The translations under genes were made by a program, and so were the position numbers. A DNA stretch of 64,000 nucleotides from Halichondria panicea (lineage: Eukaryota; Porifera; Demospongiae; Suberitida; Halichondriidae). The DNA lies in contig NC_087385.1 of NCBI RefSeq assembly GCF_963675165.1, positions 2,170,501 through 2,234,500 on the forward strand. Direction: 5' to 3'. Shown in pieces: positions 11,501 through 23,094 of the stretch; position 1 is the first letter of the stretch, and every line of letters begins with the position of its first letter. The notes below the pieces were generated by a model. The model was not told the origin of the DNA. It made no database searches and was given only the letters and a program-made list of their open reading frames with translations.

Positions 11501-13007
11501 GGTAGTCTTCTTCCTGTTGTGACAAAACAAACAACAAGTTCACAGTCTATATCAACTGTTTGTGTGTGTGTGTAGGGCTTACCCAATCTAGAAGTTGTTT
11601 GTAATCAATTTTCTCCATAGAAGGAGTTATCATTGCACCTTTTCCAAGCTTCCATCCTTGTTCTCGAAATATTATCTCTATTCCATTGGCAGCCTATGCA
11701 TTGCAATTACGGATGAAGTACCTTACAGTTAAGAAATTAGTTATGCAGTGGGGAAAAACTGTTTTAGGTGCGTGATAACATGTGTGATCAAAGTCACAAA
11801 AATGATTATGTGGTTTGTGAGTGATTTAAAACATGCTCTAAATTTTGTCGGGAGCTCCTTAGGAGCAGCCAACTATGGCAGTTGTAGTACAAACCACGTT
11901 ACGGTACGAGTATGTCATACTACGTCACTATTGGACCGCATTTTAAGTGTGTGCGGTACAAGTATGTCATACTACGTCACTATCGGACCGCATTTTAAGT
12001 GTGTGCGGTACAAGTATGTCATACTATACGTCACTATCGGACCGCATTTTAAGTGGGTGCGTAGGTGTAGAGTGGTTAATTAGATATCCTCCAGCCCACA
12101 TTTAATTTATTCATGGCTAACAGTTTACACAGCTACAAGCTACTGTTAGTGACCTAGATGTAGAATGGAATGTGCGTGGGATTGCATAGTACAGCTAAAC
12201 TAATGACATTTTGTTTGTCTTGGTTTTGTTGATAGATAGTTTTAGTTGATACTCACAGAGTTGAATGGGCTTTCGTCTTGAGTGATGATGCCTAATTGCT
12301 TCCAGTTGAAGTGTTGTAATATTGTTGCAATGGTAGGTGGTACGTAAACATAGCAGGGCAGAGTCCGAAAGAATGTTTTGAATCTCTCTCGATTATTTAA
12401 AGTGGGAGAACTTGATGCAAAAGAGATCTGAGTGTAATAAGTTAACTATTAGCTATTGAAACAGAATACAATAATTAGCGTACATGAGGCACATTCCAGT
12501 GATGGCTGATCTCAGCCACAGGAATGGTGGCAGAGGAGCACCCACAGCACATTGACGTGATGTAGGTGGGCTCGGTCTCACTGTCAAAGTGTTGCAAGAA
12601 ACTTTCCAGTGCAGAAATGCTTTTACACTGCATTATTTATAATACATTGTTTATAATTATATTATAATGCATTATTTATAATACATGCATTATATATAAT
12701 ACAGATACAGACATACCTTTGTAAAGAAAAAATACCCATGCAGCCAGCGTACCTTTGAATCCAGAACTTGTGTGTACTTGAGGTTGTAATCTGGGAGCAA
12801 CCTAGAGTCATTGTTGATCTGTTCTAGAGCAAAGTCGATAATTGGGATACCGCCAGAAGAAGTGGAGCCTCCAGTTAGTGCAGTGATGAAAGAAAAGTGC
12901 AGGTCTTTTTTTCTTTCATCTGCACATTGAACTTTATAGCCATTGTGCAGAATAACTATAAAAGCAGTTAATACTGCAATCTGTTTAATGACTTGATTAT
13001 TCATCAT
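8573..13007 (-). CDS. GABA-B-like metabotropic receptor (class C GPCR)
   Basis: Sixteen exons join in phase to 867 codons: 13007-12717, 12627-12484, 12427-12257, 11693-11583, 11513-11448, 11323-11108, 10981-10694, 10642-10561, 10500-10348, 10085-9938, 9877-9742, 9692-9585, 9489-9352, 9253-8933, 8859-8677, 8620-8573 (stop TGA). The ATG at 13007 was chosen over an upstream in-frame ATG at 13088 because a signal peptide follows it directly. Exons 1-9 encode the Venus-flytrap ligand-binding ectodomain (early motif FSFITALTGG). The seven-helix region starts in exon 10. In exon 14, YKALLQLGAIFMAFTTRKV and GLNDTKELY match the TM6 area of GABA-B receptors, and LGLTFIPKV lies after TM7. The long Cys-rich linker of mGluRs is absent, as in GABA-B. 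Exon 15 ends in a heptad-like helix (IQAKIAQLQKQLAHFE) in the place of the GABA-B dimerisation coiled coil. Acts at the plasma membrane through G proteins. The ligand cannot be told; sponges have many such orphan receptors. Confidence 0.88.
11902..12060. repeat. 52-bp tandem repeat, 3 copies, in GPCR intron
   Basis: Copies start at 11902, 11954 and 12006. Each contains gtatgtcatacta, then cgtcacta, then ggaccgcattttaagt. The inner gtatgtcatac is near-palindromic. Copy 3 has a small tata insertion. It lies in the 560-bp intron between the exons at 11693-11583 and 12427-12257. Confidence 0.85.
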
Positions 13008-13708
13008 TGCAGCAGTTAGTTTCACTTTTGTCCTTTTGTCACAGAAAAAACTGGCAGCCCTATTTATAGTCCGTGAATGTAGGTGCATTGATCATGCATG
13101 GTTGTTTACTTTGATAGTACATACAACAGATGCTTTGAGTTCATGTTTTGTTTTAAGAGTATAACTTTGCACTTCAAAAGAAAACAAACAGGGTGCAAAT
13201 TTGTAAACTTTCAATTTCAAGCAACTTTGCCGGATTTCAAGGTTTAGTCCCAAAAAACTTAGTACAGGTTTATTATGATCGTTTATGTTCTATTCTTTGC
13301 TGTGTGTGATCCAACTATAGTAACTCCTCTCGATCTATTCACCAGCGATGATCAAAAGTACCATGCATGGCTATCTTTAGAGGTGATAAAAATATGCTGT
13401 GTACAGTTACGTTATTTTTTGTCTGTTACATGCAAATGCAAAACAGATTACTGGTTATACTCCCACTTTACTAAATAAACTTTGTGTGACATTTATGTTA
13501 TGATGGTTGCGCAGTGCAGGGTACCTCAGCAAACAACGTCATCGACCAAATATATAGTTCATTCATAAGAACTCTTGACCACAATAACTCCCCTGAATTG
13601 TATACACAACTGCCCACGCAGTTACACTAGATCTACAACGTGAATAAAAATGATCATTAATAATTGCTTCACTGTCAAGTTAATTGGGGCCATACATTTA
13701 ATTTAGCA
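13008..13708. other. Spacer between GPCR start and INTS8 stop
   Basis: About 700 bp of AT-rich sequence between two minus-strand genes: probably the GPCR promoter plus the INTS8 3' UTR. No supported gene. Confidence 0.5.
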
Positions 13709-16700
13709 TCATAATAATTGTGTCATTTCAGTTAAGAAAGTTCTTAGAAATGTTCGTCTCCTGACATGAGCTGCTCTCTTGAGAACCTCACTGCTGTTGT
13801 TGGTGTTCAACTCAGGCTGACCAGCCACTTGCATCTGAAGGGGGTTTATTAGCAGTGTACAAAACATTAATGAGTGGGAAGATGGCCCTCAGACTAACAG
13901 CTGAACAAATAATTTTGCTGAGGAAAATACGCTGGCTCAATATAATTATTTATACACCTGGTTCAATCACACAAATTAACTCACAGCAATTTTCTGCTTG
14001 TGTTTGTCGCCCTTTGACGTGAGAGTGTCTATGAGAGAAGTTAAGGCACATCTTCACAGATCACACAAACACTCAGTCACACAACAGTACCCATTCAATG
14101 GCATTAAACTAGTGCATAAAAGACAATCTATGTACAGTGTACAATTTGATGTTTAAGCTTCAAACTCTTGAAAGGGGAGGTCCGATCAGGCGGGGCCCTC
14201 ACCAGGAGCTGGGGGGGTATTTATTAGCAACAAACTTTTAAGGTGCCAATCTGTCATTACAACACACAAGTGAGAATCTGGATACCTCAGACACGTAACA
14301 CAAATCCAAGTTGTAATATTAACCGTGAGACAATGAGGATACAGATGAGATATTCGATGATGGTCATGTCCCAGAGGTGTGTGAACAGTCCCTCAGTCAT
14401 GGCTCCCACGTTGCTCCTCACGATACCGAATGCACCCTCGTAATCCACCGGCTCTAACAGCTGACACACTATCAGGGAGTGTGTGTGATAACGCAGCCTC
14501 GTGCAACAAGCCCTTAGTCGCTGATGGACGATGGGAGACCAGATGGCCTCAGGCACTTCCGTCGTGAAGTGGTTACTGGCCATGGAGCCGACAGACAAGA
14601 AGCCATATAGGGCTGCACCGTAGTCTTGCTTTGCTGTGGAGAGAAAGTGGGTGTAGAAAATATGTATAGTTTTTGGTGTATACAGGGGGAAAGCAAAACA
14701 ATGTAAGACTGCATGTGTACAATGTGCACCCACTCATGCAGGTAAGACTGCATTTCACTTTCTGTTATCGCCATTGTCTGCCTTACAATCAAAGGACAGT
14801 CTTATACAGTTAGCTAAATCTCACCGCAGTAGAGGTGGGCCTGCATGAGTAGCCAGGAGGTGTTGTTAGGCTGTAGCCGTAGTGACCGCCTGATGGTGGT
14901 GCTCAGGGAGCGGTATACTTGCTGTACATCAATACTGCCAGGACTGAAGGGGTCAAAGGTTAGTTATAATGGGGGAGCATTATGGATACTCTGCCCATAG
15001 TTATAGATCTTATGAGTTTAATTCTAATCTCAGATGCCAATGTCTTTGACTATTAATTATTGATTGATGAATTGGTGAATTAATAGCGAAGTTGCAAAGT
15101 TAACTATCAAAACGTACATCGGGTAACATTAACTCACAAATTGCAACTTCGTTATTAATTCACCAATTCATCAATCAATAATTATTATTGGATTAAGTAA
15201 CTCACGTTCCAATGGCAGTCGGCCAGTGACTCTTGTACTCACTGAGGACTTCAAACTCAGGTTTCTACGCAGGAGGCAAAATAACACATTGATAACTAAT
15301 CAGCCTCAACATTCAGGAATCAAGTACGTACAAACTACACATGTATGTAGACTTCAAATTCCATCACACTCAATCACACCCAAACACTCCAACTGTACTT
15401 ACCTCTAGGAGGTTCCAGACTCTTACCAGGGCTGCCAGTAGCAGAGACAGGCTAGTGGTATCCTGAGGGGGAGATTGAGCTACAGGTCAGTACAGTGAAG
15501 CATACATGTGTATGTACACAGCTTAGATACTAGACTTAGGGGACAAACTATACGAGCACTTGAAGTGACACTCGTAAGTTTGAGGAATTGCATTTCTGAA
15601 TGATCGAGGCAGCTGTTCTCGGTGTTACTGTTTGCCTTACCATAAGGTTCTCTACGAAGACGTCCAAGTTGGCCCTGAGTTTGGACTGTCTCTCACTCGT
15701 CTCTGCCTTACCCTCCCCCGCATGAAGAGGGGGGCAGAACACCGTCAGCACTGAATGTGTGTACGTGTATGATAAGGGCACAGGCTACATGTATGTGTGT
15801 GCGTGTAAAAGGGAGGGTATGTAAAGGCACAACCTGTGTATGCCACAGTACAACAAACCTTGTCACTGTACAAAAAGTGTACAATGTTGTATGCCAGTGT
15901 ACAAACAACGTGACTGTCAATGTACAACAACAAGGACATGTATAAGCTATTTAGTATGAAAATGCTGAGAACCACACATTCAAGTAAGCTAACTTGCTGG
16001 GTGCAACAATCGTATATTTCACACAGTCAAACATAATGTACATGTACAGGTGGGACCCTACCAGTGTATGTGTTATACCTGCGTCAAAGAGGTCTCTGAT
16101 GGGCTTCCTCAACTCCCGTCCCTCCTTCACACAGTGGACACAGTTGGCCAGGCGAGGGGCAATCTGATGGGGGGAGGTGCATAAGAGTAAATGGCAAAAA
16201 TAGGTATCTGTCATCCTATTGCATGTACATACAAGACTTTTCTACACGTAGACTGTATGTACCTACATTCAATGTGTAAACTGAAAACAGCATAACAACC
16301 ATTCTGCACATTGTACTCCACCCACTTACTACACCCGGCTCCAGCTGTGTCTCCCTGGAGAAGAGAAATGAGTAGTGTTGGGTGTTCAGTAGCAGAGCAT
16401 TGGTCAGGTGTGACGTCACACTGTCACATGACTCTATAGTATTGGAAAAATAAAGCTACACACAGACTCAGTGATTGTAACGAGCTATAAATGTACACAT
16501 CCACTGATGGTAGTAACTCACTGTGTCTTCCATCCAAACAGTAAGCCTTTGACTTAGCAATCAGTGGAGCCAGCTCTCCGGACTGTAACCTAGGACAACC
16601 AGAGCAGATAGTTAATCATCAAATTCTGAAACAATGCTAACAGGTTCATAGCTGGAAAATGCTTCACCTCTTCTCCACATTGTCTGGCGTGAGGATGGTG

Positions 16701-19700
16701 TGAGTGTCCAGTAGTTCCAGAGTGAGTATCTCCTCCCTCAGCCACTCCTCCAGACCTTGACGGACGGGGGAACTGAGGGGTGTGGTCTTGGGGGAGAGCA
16801 GCTTCAGAGCACATGAGAAAATCTCAATAGACGATGAGTAACTCTGCAAAGGAGACAAGGAGTTCTTACAGCTAGTTTCTGGGCTACATAAGATCCTCTG
16901 ATGTATAATTATTTTCTTTTGTTAACACACTCACGTCAAGATGTTTCTACTTTGGTATCAAGGTTTAGCCAAAAACATTAATATGTGGCTTGGGAAATCA
17001 AATTGGTCAAGATCACAAAAATATTTACTGTGTATAAAGCACCACTACACAGTGGTTATCAATGCAAATGTATAGAAAGCTAGGGGAAATGGTAAAGCTT
17101 GAAATAGCCTATACCCATAATATGGTCTTGGGTATCGTATATCTTCTAATTGATCAGTTTTTCTGGGCAATTTTTTAATAGCGGACACTCTGGTACTTTA
17201 ACAAAAATTTATCCGGACAATACCGAAGCAACGTAGCTTTATAAGTCCAGCAAGGAGTGCTGCAATCGATAGTTTTTTGAGGATTAGCTAGTTTTAGATA
17301 GCTAGTCCAACTATTCAGTCGCACACTGTTCTATTAAACTTAGCTAGCTCGCACGCAGCTGCATGCCTGTTCTAATTATTCTGAATTATACCCAGACAAC
17401 TAACTTCCGAAAAAATTATTTTTTGCTGTCCGATAAAAATAATAATTAGAACATTATACAGTATATCCAGTCATACCTTAGCTTGTTTGAGAGTCTTCCC
17501 CCTGTGAACAAGGATGTTGTACTTTGTGAAGGTGAGAGGGTCGGTCATAGACTCCACGGGAACAAAGCCTTGAGACACGCCCACCCACTGTCAGGCAAAC
17601 AAACGCATGGTACAACTTACTGTTTAGGATCACATGATACAAGTATTAATGCAGACAAGATGCAACCCATCGTATAACGGGAAAATTTGGTGAGACATTT
17701 AAACGTTTAATTTGGTGTCTCGGGCGTGGCTACTCTGGTCAATGATGTTAGATCCACAGCTTAGATTTAATATTGGCAGTTAAATTTGGCAATCTTTGCC
17801 AAATCTTCCCGTTATACGGTATGTACATATGTAGGTGAGAGTACACATGCATTGTACCCGTTCTTATTTACAAAAACCGTCTTTGCAAACAACAATGTAA
17901 TGGCTAAGGACAAGGGAATGCACAAACTGTAATTGAATTCATCTGTGGTACTTAAGAGTCTCATGATATTCACTAAGTGCAAGGAAAGGCATGATTGGGC
18001 AGGATTTTAGACATATGACCTAAATTATTACCGGTCTAGGCTAAAGTCACCTTTATAGCGATGGCCCTATGTTGGTTGGTGGGTGTGGCTTTAAACAGTC
18101 TCTCCACAGCTGTCAGAGTGGCCTCGGCTGTGACCTCACGACACATTGCAGAGTCCAGGGTCTGTAGGGGTGAGCTGCTGTCCATGGCAACCAGCTCCGG
18201 CACAACTGTCTCTGACACAAGGCCACGATAGACAGACTGCTCCTGATAGGCAGAAAGAAATTTACTCAACAAACGTAAAGACAAAGTTATTCATAAGTTA
18301 AAGTAGGTCTTATAATAATCATGTGATGTTTAAAAAAAGCACAACAGGCAAAGTAGAAAGCAAGAAGAAAGTTTGAAGAGATGGGAAATAATAATACAGT
18401 TCCAGCTAATAATAAGCCAACTACAGTGTTTACATATCCAGACTTCTACAACCAAGTCAATGAGGTAACTACAGCGCTTATGCTTCCAGCTATTATTGAC
18501 CACCACAAGGTTGAGCTGTTGCCAGCTATTATTCACCACCAGGACCAAGATAATGAGCTAACAAACAAAAAGGAGTTGTATGCAGTTGCAAAGGCCAAAG
18601 CCCAACGAAACCAATCAAAATCGATGCTCTTTCGGGACTACAACATTCGATCAGAGTTGAAGCTTATTAAACTGTTGATACATGTAAATAAACTGTTGAG
18701 AGAGTGCACCATATATGCAATCGACCATATGCTTATATTTCGACATACAAGTTCAAAAAGTGTTCCAGTGCTTTCAATGTCTATGAAAGAGTTGGTTTCT
18801 CTCCTCAGGAGCATTCGCTCAGGCTGGGGTCCTCCACTGGAACTGGTCACAAGGATGCTCAATTCCAAGTTCTGGGTGATGGAGGCAGACGTCTGGGCTG
18901 ACCTGCTCATCGTCTGCTGCTGGGCCAACCCCACCACTATCTACTGCGAGAAATGCAGCAAAGATGTGGAATCAACTACCACCTCTTGCAACCATGTTGT
19001 GTGTCCTGTTTGCGTTGTGGGGAAGGGAATAGGTCCAATAAGCTGTCCTGAATGTGGGCAAAGATTGACTGCCTTGCTTTTCACGTCAGCATTGACATCC
19101 ACACCGGAAAAAATAACAAGTAGGTTCTTAAGGCATTTAAGTGTTGTTTTGTGCACTAGTGGTTATACAAACTTTTTCCTATCAACACAGGGAAGCGTAG
19201 TTTTTGCGAGTCAACAACAGCTGCCACTAAGAAAGCATGTACAAGCAAAGCATGTACAAGCTCAGGTTAGTTCAATTCTACAGCCTGACAACATAACTTT
19301 ACATACGTATTACTAATTAATTGTAGGCAAGGCAAAAAGTACAAGACCAAGACACAAAGCTGCCACACAAATATCTCAAACCAGCCCCTTCACAACATCA
19401 AACCTTCAAGGGCTATTTGAGACACTCTTCCCTGCTCGTACTAGCTGGTTCAACCTGGGTCTTGCTCTAGACATGTCGTGTGAAACACTCAAGGACATAC
19501 GCATCAAACAGAGGGAAGACTCGGGTGACTGCCTCAGAGAGATGCTAATTATCAGGCTAGAGGAAGAGTTAAGCAAAGAGGAGATTGTGGCAGCTCTCGA
19601 TACAGCTACAGTTGGACGATATTCTCTAGCACGGGAGGCGGAGAAAACTCTTTGAACTGAACTACTTTAATACTGCACATAATTATAAGCCACATGCACG

Positions 19701-22700
19701 CACATGATACCACATTGCACTAATGTTACATGTACATCTACAAAATTCAAGTTGGTCGTCTTGCTATCAGTGTATAAGAACTTTTTAGTGGAGACAAACT
19801 GGGACATTAATTAATCACCTTGTGTGATGCGATTTCTTTCACAGCAGACTTGAGTAGTCTCTCCCAGTCACGCCCACCTTTAGCTCCGCCCACACACAGG
19901 GTACGAACAAACGACTTGAGTCTGCATCGCTCCTCTGGACTCAAGTTCGTAGACAACAGCTGCTCACAAAGCTGCAGAGATGGAAGGGACAGATACTAGA
20001 GCACTCGAAATCTACGACAAGCATAATAGTGTCACTGTAACCACGTATATGTAATTTCAGTAAATGTAAAGTACTAGCTAGGCTGTACTTGTAGTTTTTG
20101 TACACATAGTCTTATTAGCTACGCAAATAGCATTTGAAAAATCACATTGCTAGACTCGTGCATTCAATGCTCGGAACCAAAACAAAATTTTCTTCTCTGT
20201 AACCTTTAAAAATAACATTAAATCTATACTCTCCATGTAATCACATTCTAATCACAAAACACACACCACACCACCACTCACACTGAGCACACAGTCCAGG
20301 AAACACACACCACACCACCACTCACACTGAGCACACAGTCCAGGAAACACACACCACACCACCACTCACACTGAGCATACAGTCCAGGAAACACACACCA
20401 CACCACCACTCACACTGAGCACACAGTCCAGGAAACACACACCACACCACCACTCACACTGAGCATACAGTCCAGGAAACACACACCACACCACCACTCA
20501 CACTGAGCACACAGTCCAGGAAACACACACCACACCACCACTCACACTGAGCACACAGTCCAGGAAACACACACCACACCACCACTCACACTGAGCACAC
20601 AGTCCAGGAAACACACACCACACCACCACTCACACTGAGCACACAGTCCAGGAAACACACACCACACCACCACTCACACTGAGCACACAGTCCAGGAAAC
20701 ACACACCACACCACCACTCACACTGAGCACACAGTCCAAGAAGGCCTCTCTCTCTCTACACAGCTGCCAGAACCTCGGCAGTGGGGACTTGTTCTCCATC
20801 ACCTCCCTCAGGCCATTGTATGCAGTCAGACCCTCCTCCATGGTGACCACATCCACCCCCTCGCGCCTCATCTTCTTACTGGGTGGCTCCTCTATTGATC
20901 GCTCTGTGGCAGCTGTCAACGCTCGCCTCTCAAGGCAGAGTCTGTAACCAAGGGGAAGCCCCTTACTCTGGAAGTCCCTAGTCAGGATATCACGAGTGTC
21001 CTGAAGAATACAAAATAAGTACATGCACACATAAAAATGTTGGCAACATAAATCATTCCTCACGAGCTCTAGCTTACAAAATACTACCTAAGACTATACA
21101 TGTACAATGAAAGCAACATGCATAATTATACACGTATGGTGGAATACTGTACACGTGAGTTTCGTACCGACCAACCGGACATTTTTACTGCCTCCAGTTC
21201 TGCTGCTAAATTCTCCACTATCACCCCCTCGCTAGCCTCGCAGGCATTGAGGAAGCCCCTGACCTCGTCCCTGTTAACAAACAGTGCACTGTGGGTGGTG
21301 GCTATGGAAGAGAGAAGATTGTGACATTGAACAAACAGCTCGCTAGCTCTGGGGAGGTCTCCCTGAGTGAAGTAGTAGCAACCAAGAGTGTAGCTGATCT
21401 GGAGGGTGGCAAGAGACATTGATCAATTATGTACGAGACTTTGAAGCTTATGTTTGAAATCCACTATTATTCTACACACACTCTTGTTCTAAGGTTTAAT
21501 CTAGGCATTTATTACAGAACCTAGCAAGCTACGGAGAACACGGACACCCTATGTATATTTATAAAAAGAAGAACTCACCTCACAGAGCACATGATCCTGT
21601 GGTCTGTTCCACTCATTCTGCCCCCCAGAGTCTGGGGGTTCCAAGTGCTCGACAGGCCCCTTGACAGTAGACAGGGACACACCCACTTTAGGAAGCTTGA
21701 AGAGATCGGGAACAGTGGCTGAGGAGAGGATCCCATTGAGTAAATCTAGTGCTTTGGAAACCAGTGGCTTCGTCTGTGAGTGTGTATGCGTGTGTGGAAG
21801 ACAAGTACTGGTCACATACACTCAAACGTTGTTGTTTTGATCCAACAGCTTAATTGCAGAGCCTGAGGTATTGTGTCAGTGCCTTTCACTACACACCACC
21901 GGGCGCCGGTATAATACACTGTAGCACGTACATTAAAACTCACAGTTGAATCGATTTGCTCCAGACTGTTGCTATTAGCCTCAGGGGCTGGTGTGCTAGA
22001 TCGAGAGGGTAGATTGGGCAGGTGCTTGTGACGGTAAATGAACCTGAGCACCCATTGGCTGTGGATCACATGAGCCATGAGTGTGTCCGACTCCTTGCTG
22101 AAAAGTGGGCCCTCCTGGACGTATGCATTACAGAGCTGCGACACTAGGCTGCACTGAATCAAGGTAGGGAGTCTGGGGCGGGGACAAGAGTGACAGTGTT
22201 AGAAACAAAGCACATGACAACATCTGAGGACAAGCAAACGTGCAGAGCAGTATGAGCCTCTTCACTTTGCAAAAGAGATTTTAATGGACCCAGAATGTGT
22301 AGGTCTTCAAAGATCTTCGTAGTTAAAAAAGGTATACTCTACGAAATGTTAAATAGCACAATTTATAGCATGTCATAAAGGATCATTACGTTAAATTCAC
22401 GCTCTTCCAGTCTCAATACACAGCATATTGTTTCATCGTGCACCTTTTCTCGATGACCTCCAGGTTCCAGTGAAGTAGGGAGCCGAGAAGCAGTGCACAG
22501 TTGACCAGAGCCACTCTCCGCTCTTCTTGTACAGCGCCGTCACCGGTTGCTCGTGGCAACTGGCCGGGGAGGCACTCGGCTTTCTCTAGGAATGTCCCTA
22601 TCAACTGGTAGGCTGTGGGCTCAGCTACAAGGAGCAAGCAAAGCAATGTCTGCTATGTGCATACATTGCAGAATTGTGTTACAACATTCAATTTTTCAGT

Positions 22701-22912
22701 CCTAGAATCTGCTATACTTAAAGTCTAGATAATACAGCTAGCTTATTTCACTACAAACATTCACAGGTGAAGTACACACCATCAGGGTTCTTGGAGAGAG
22801 TTTCAAGGTGTTTCCTGAACTTGTCGGGACAGAGAATCAGCTCAAACCAGGAGAGTGGAAGGTCTTTGGCTTTGGCTACATGGATCTTTAAGTGAGGGAC
22901 CTCAGCAGTCAT
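13709..22912 (-). CDS. Integrator complex subunit 8 (INTS8)
   Basis: About 20 exons; the start and the last exons are well supported and the middle ones approximate. Start ATG 22912; exon 1 is 22912-22780 with LPLSWFELILCPDKFRKHL, matching the INTS8 N-terminus (SWFEFLLEP in human). Exon 2 is 22624-22444. Other coding blocks lie near 22170-21950, 21770-21580, 21410-21165, 21000-20726, 19972-19818, 18243-18050, 17590-17478, 16840-16668, 16170-16081, 15720-15640, 14945-14825 and 14634-14320. The C-terminal part has LRLQPNNTSWLLMQAHLY, LLEPVDYEGAF and LWDMTIIEYL, close to human INPNNHSWLIIQADIY, LREIDYKTAF and IWDVTILEYL. The last exon encodes GQPELNTNNSSEVLKRAA, matching the human GQTELNASNPEEVL end, with stop TGA 13711-13709. 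TPR-like helices are expected. Established role: Integrator attenuates Pol II transcription and processes snRNA 3' ends; INTS8 recruits PP2A. Oddities: an opposite-strand gene in one intron and a minisatellite made from an exon-intron junction. Shares a promoter region with PSMB5. Confidence 0.9.
15052..15188. repeat. Foldback (MITE-like) element
   Basis: Arms 15052-15105 and about 15129-15188 are near-perfect reverse complements over more than 50 bp (aattcaccaattcatcaatc and its complement), with a short loop. The size, long arms and AT-rich tips suggest a non-autonomous DNA transposon. It sits in an INTS8 intron. Confidence 0.85.
17671..17819. repeat. Foldback (MITE-like) element
   Basis: Terminal inverted repeats cgtataacgggaaaatttgg (17671-17690) and ccaaatcttcccgttatacg (17799-17818) bound about 110 bp of unrelated sequence. 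It lies in the INTS8 intron between the coding blocks near 17478-17590 and 18050-18243. Confidence 0.8.
18381..19655 (+). CDS. RING finger plus Death-domain protein nested in INTS8 intron
   Basis: Three exons join in phase to 380 codons: 18381-19119, 19191-19265 and 19327-19655 (stop TGA). Residues 1-188 are mostly helical and unrecognised, with a short internal echo (LPAIIDHH / LPAIIHHQ). Residues 189-225 form an exact C3HC4 RING pattern: C189-x2-C192-x10-C203-x1-H205-x2-C208-x2-C211-x10-C222-x2-C225. A basic, Ser/Thr-rich linker of about 60 residues follows, containing AC-T-S-KAC repeats. Residues about 295-378 read as a Death domain: TSWFNLGLALDMS, LKDIR, DCLREMLIIRL, IVAAL, GRYSLA. The whole gene lies in an INTS8 intron (18244-19817) on the opposite strand. 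Inferred role: ubiquitin ligase or adaptor in a death or innate-immune pathway. RING combined with a Death-fold domain is known in cIAPs (CARD plus RING), but I do not recall a standard RING-Death protein. The start codon is the first in-frame ATG; an upstream exon is possible. Confidence 0.78.
20257..20740. repeat. 44-bp minisatellite, 11 copies, spanning INTS8 splice donor
   Basis: Exactly 484 bp made of 11 units of 44 bp (unit boundaries at 20301, 20345, 20389 and so on to 20740). Copies 3 and 5 differ by one base (gagcatac for gagcacac); the rest are almost identical. On the minus strand each unit contains GACTGTGTGCTCAGT followed by GTGAGT. That is the 3' end of the INTS8 exon (LDCVLS) plus its 5' splice site. 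The array therefore carries 11 potential donors. Confidence 0.93.
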
Positions 22913-23094
22913 GACAGAGAAGAAATAGAGCTAGCAAAAAGGCAATCAGAGACAGGATTTTGATTTTAAGATTACTTTTGGCCACGTGGAGTTTGTCCAG
23001 TAATTAGAGTGCAATAAGGGGATTTCCCGTGTCCATGTGAGGAACATTCAGCAAAATCAAGTCCACTAGTTTCTACTCTTCTCTGCTGCTTGTC
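22913..23094. promoter_or_regulatory. Bidirectional promoter, INTS8 / PSMB5
   Basis: The start codons of INTS8 (22912, minus) and PSMB5 (23095, plus) are 182 bp apart and diverge. No room exists for separate promoters, so shared control is inferred. No clear TATA box was found. Confidence 0.6.

Noticed and set aside
20257-20740. CRISPR-like array of regular repeats
   Set aside because: The units are contiguous without unique spacers, and the genome is eukaryotic. It is a minisatellite.
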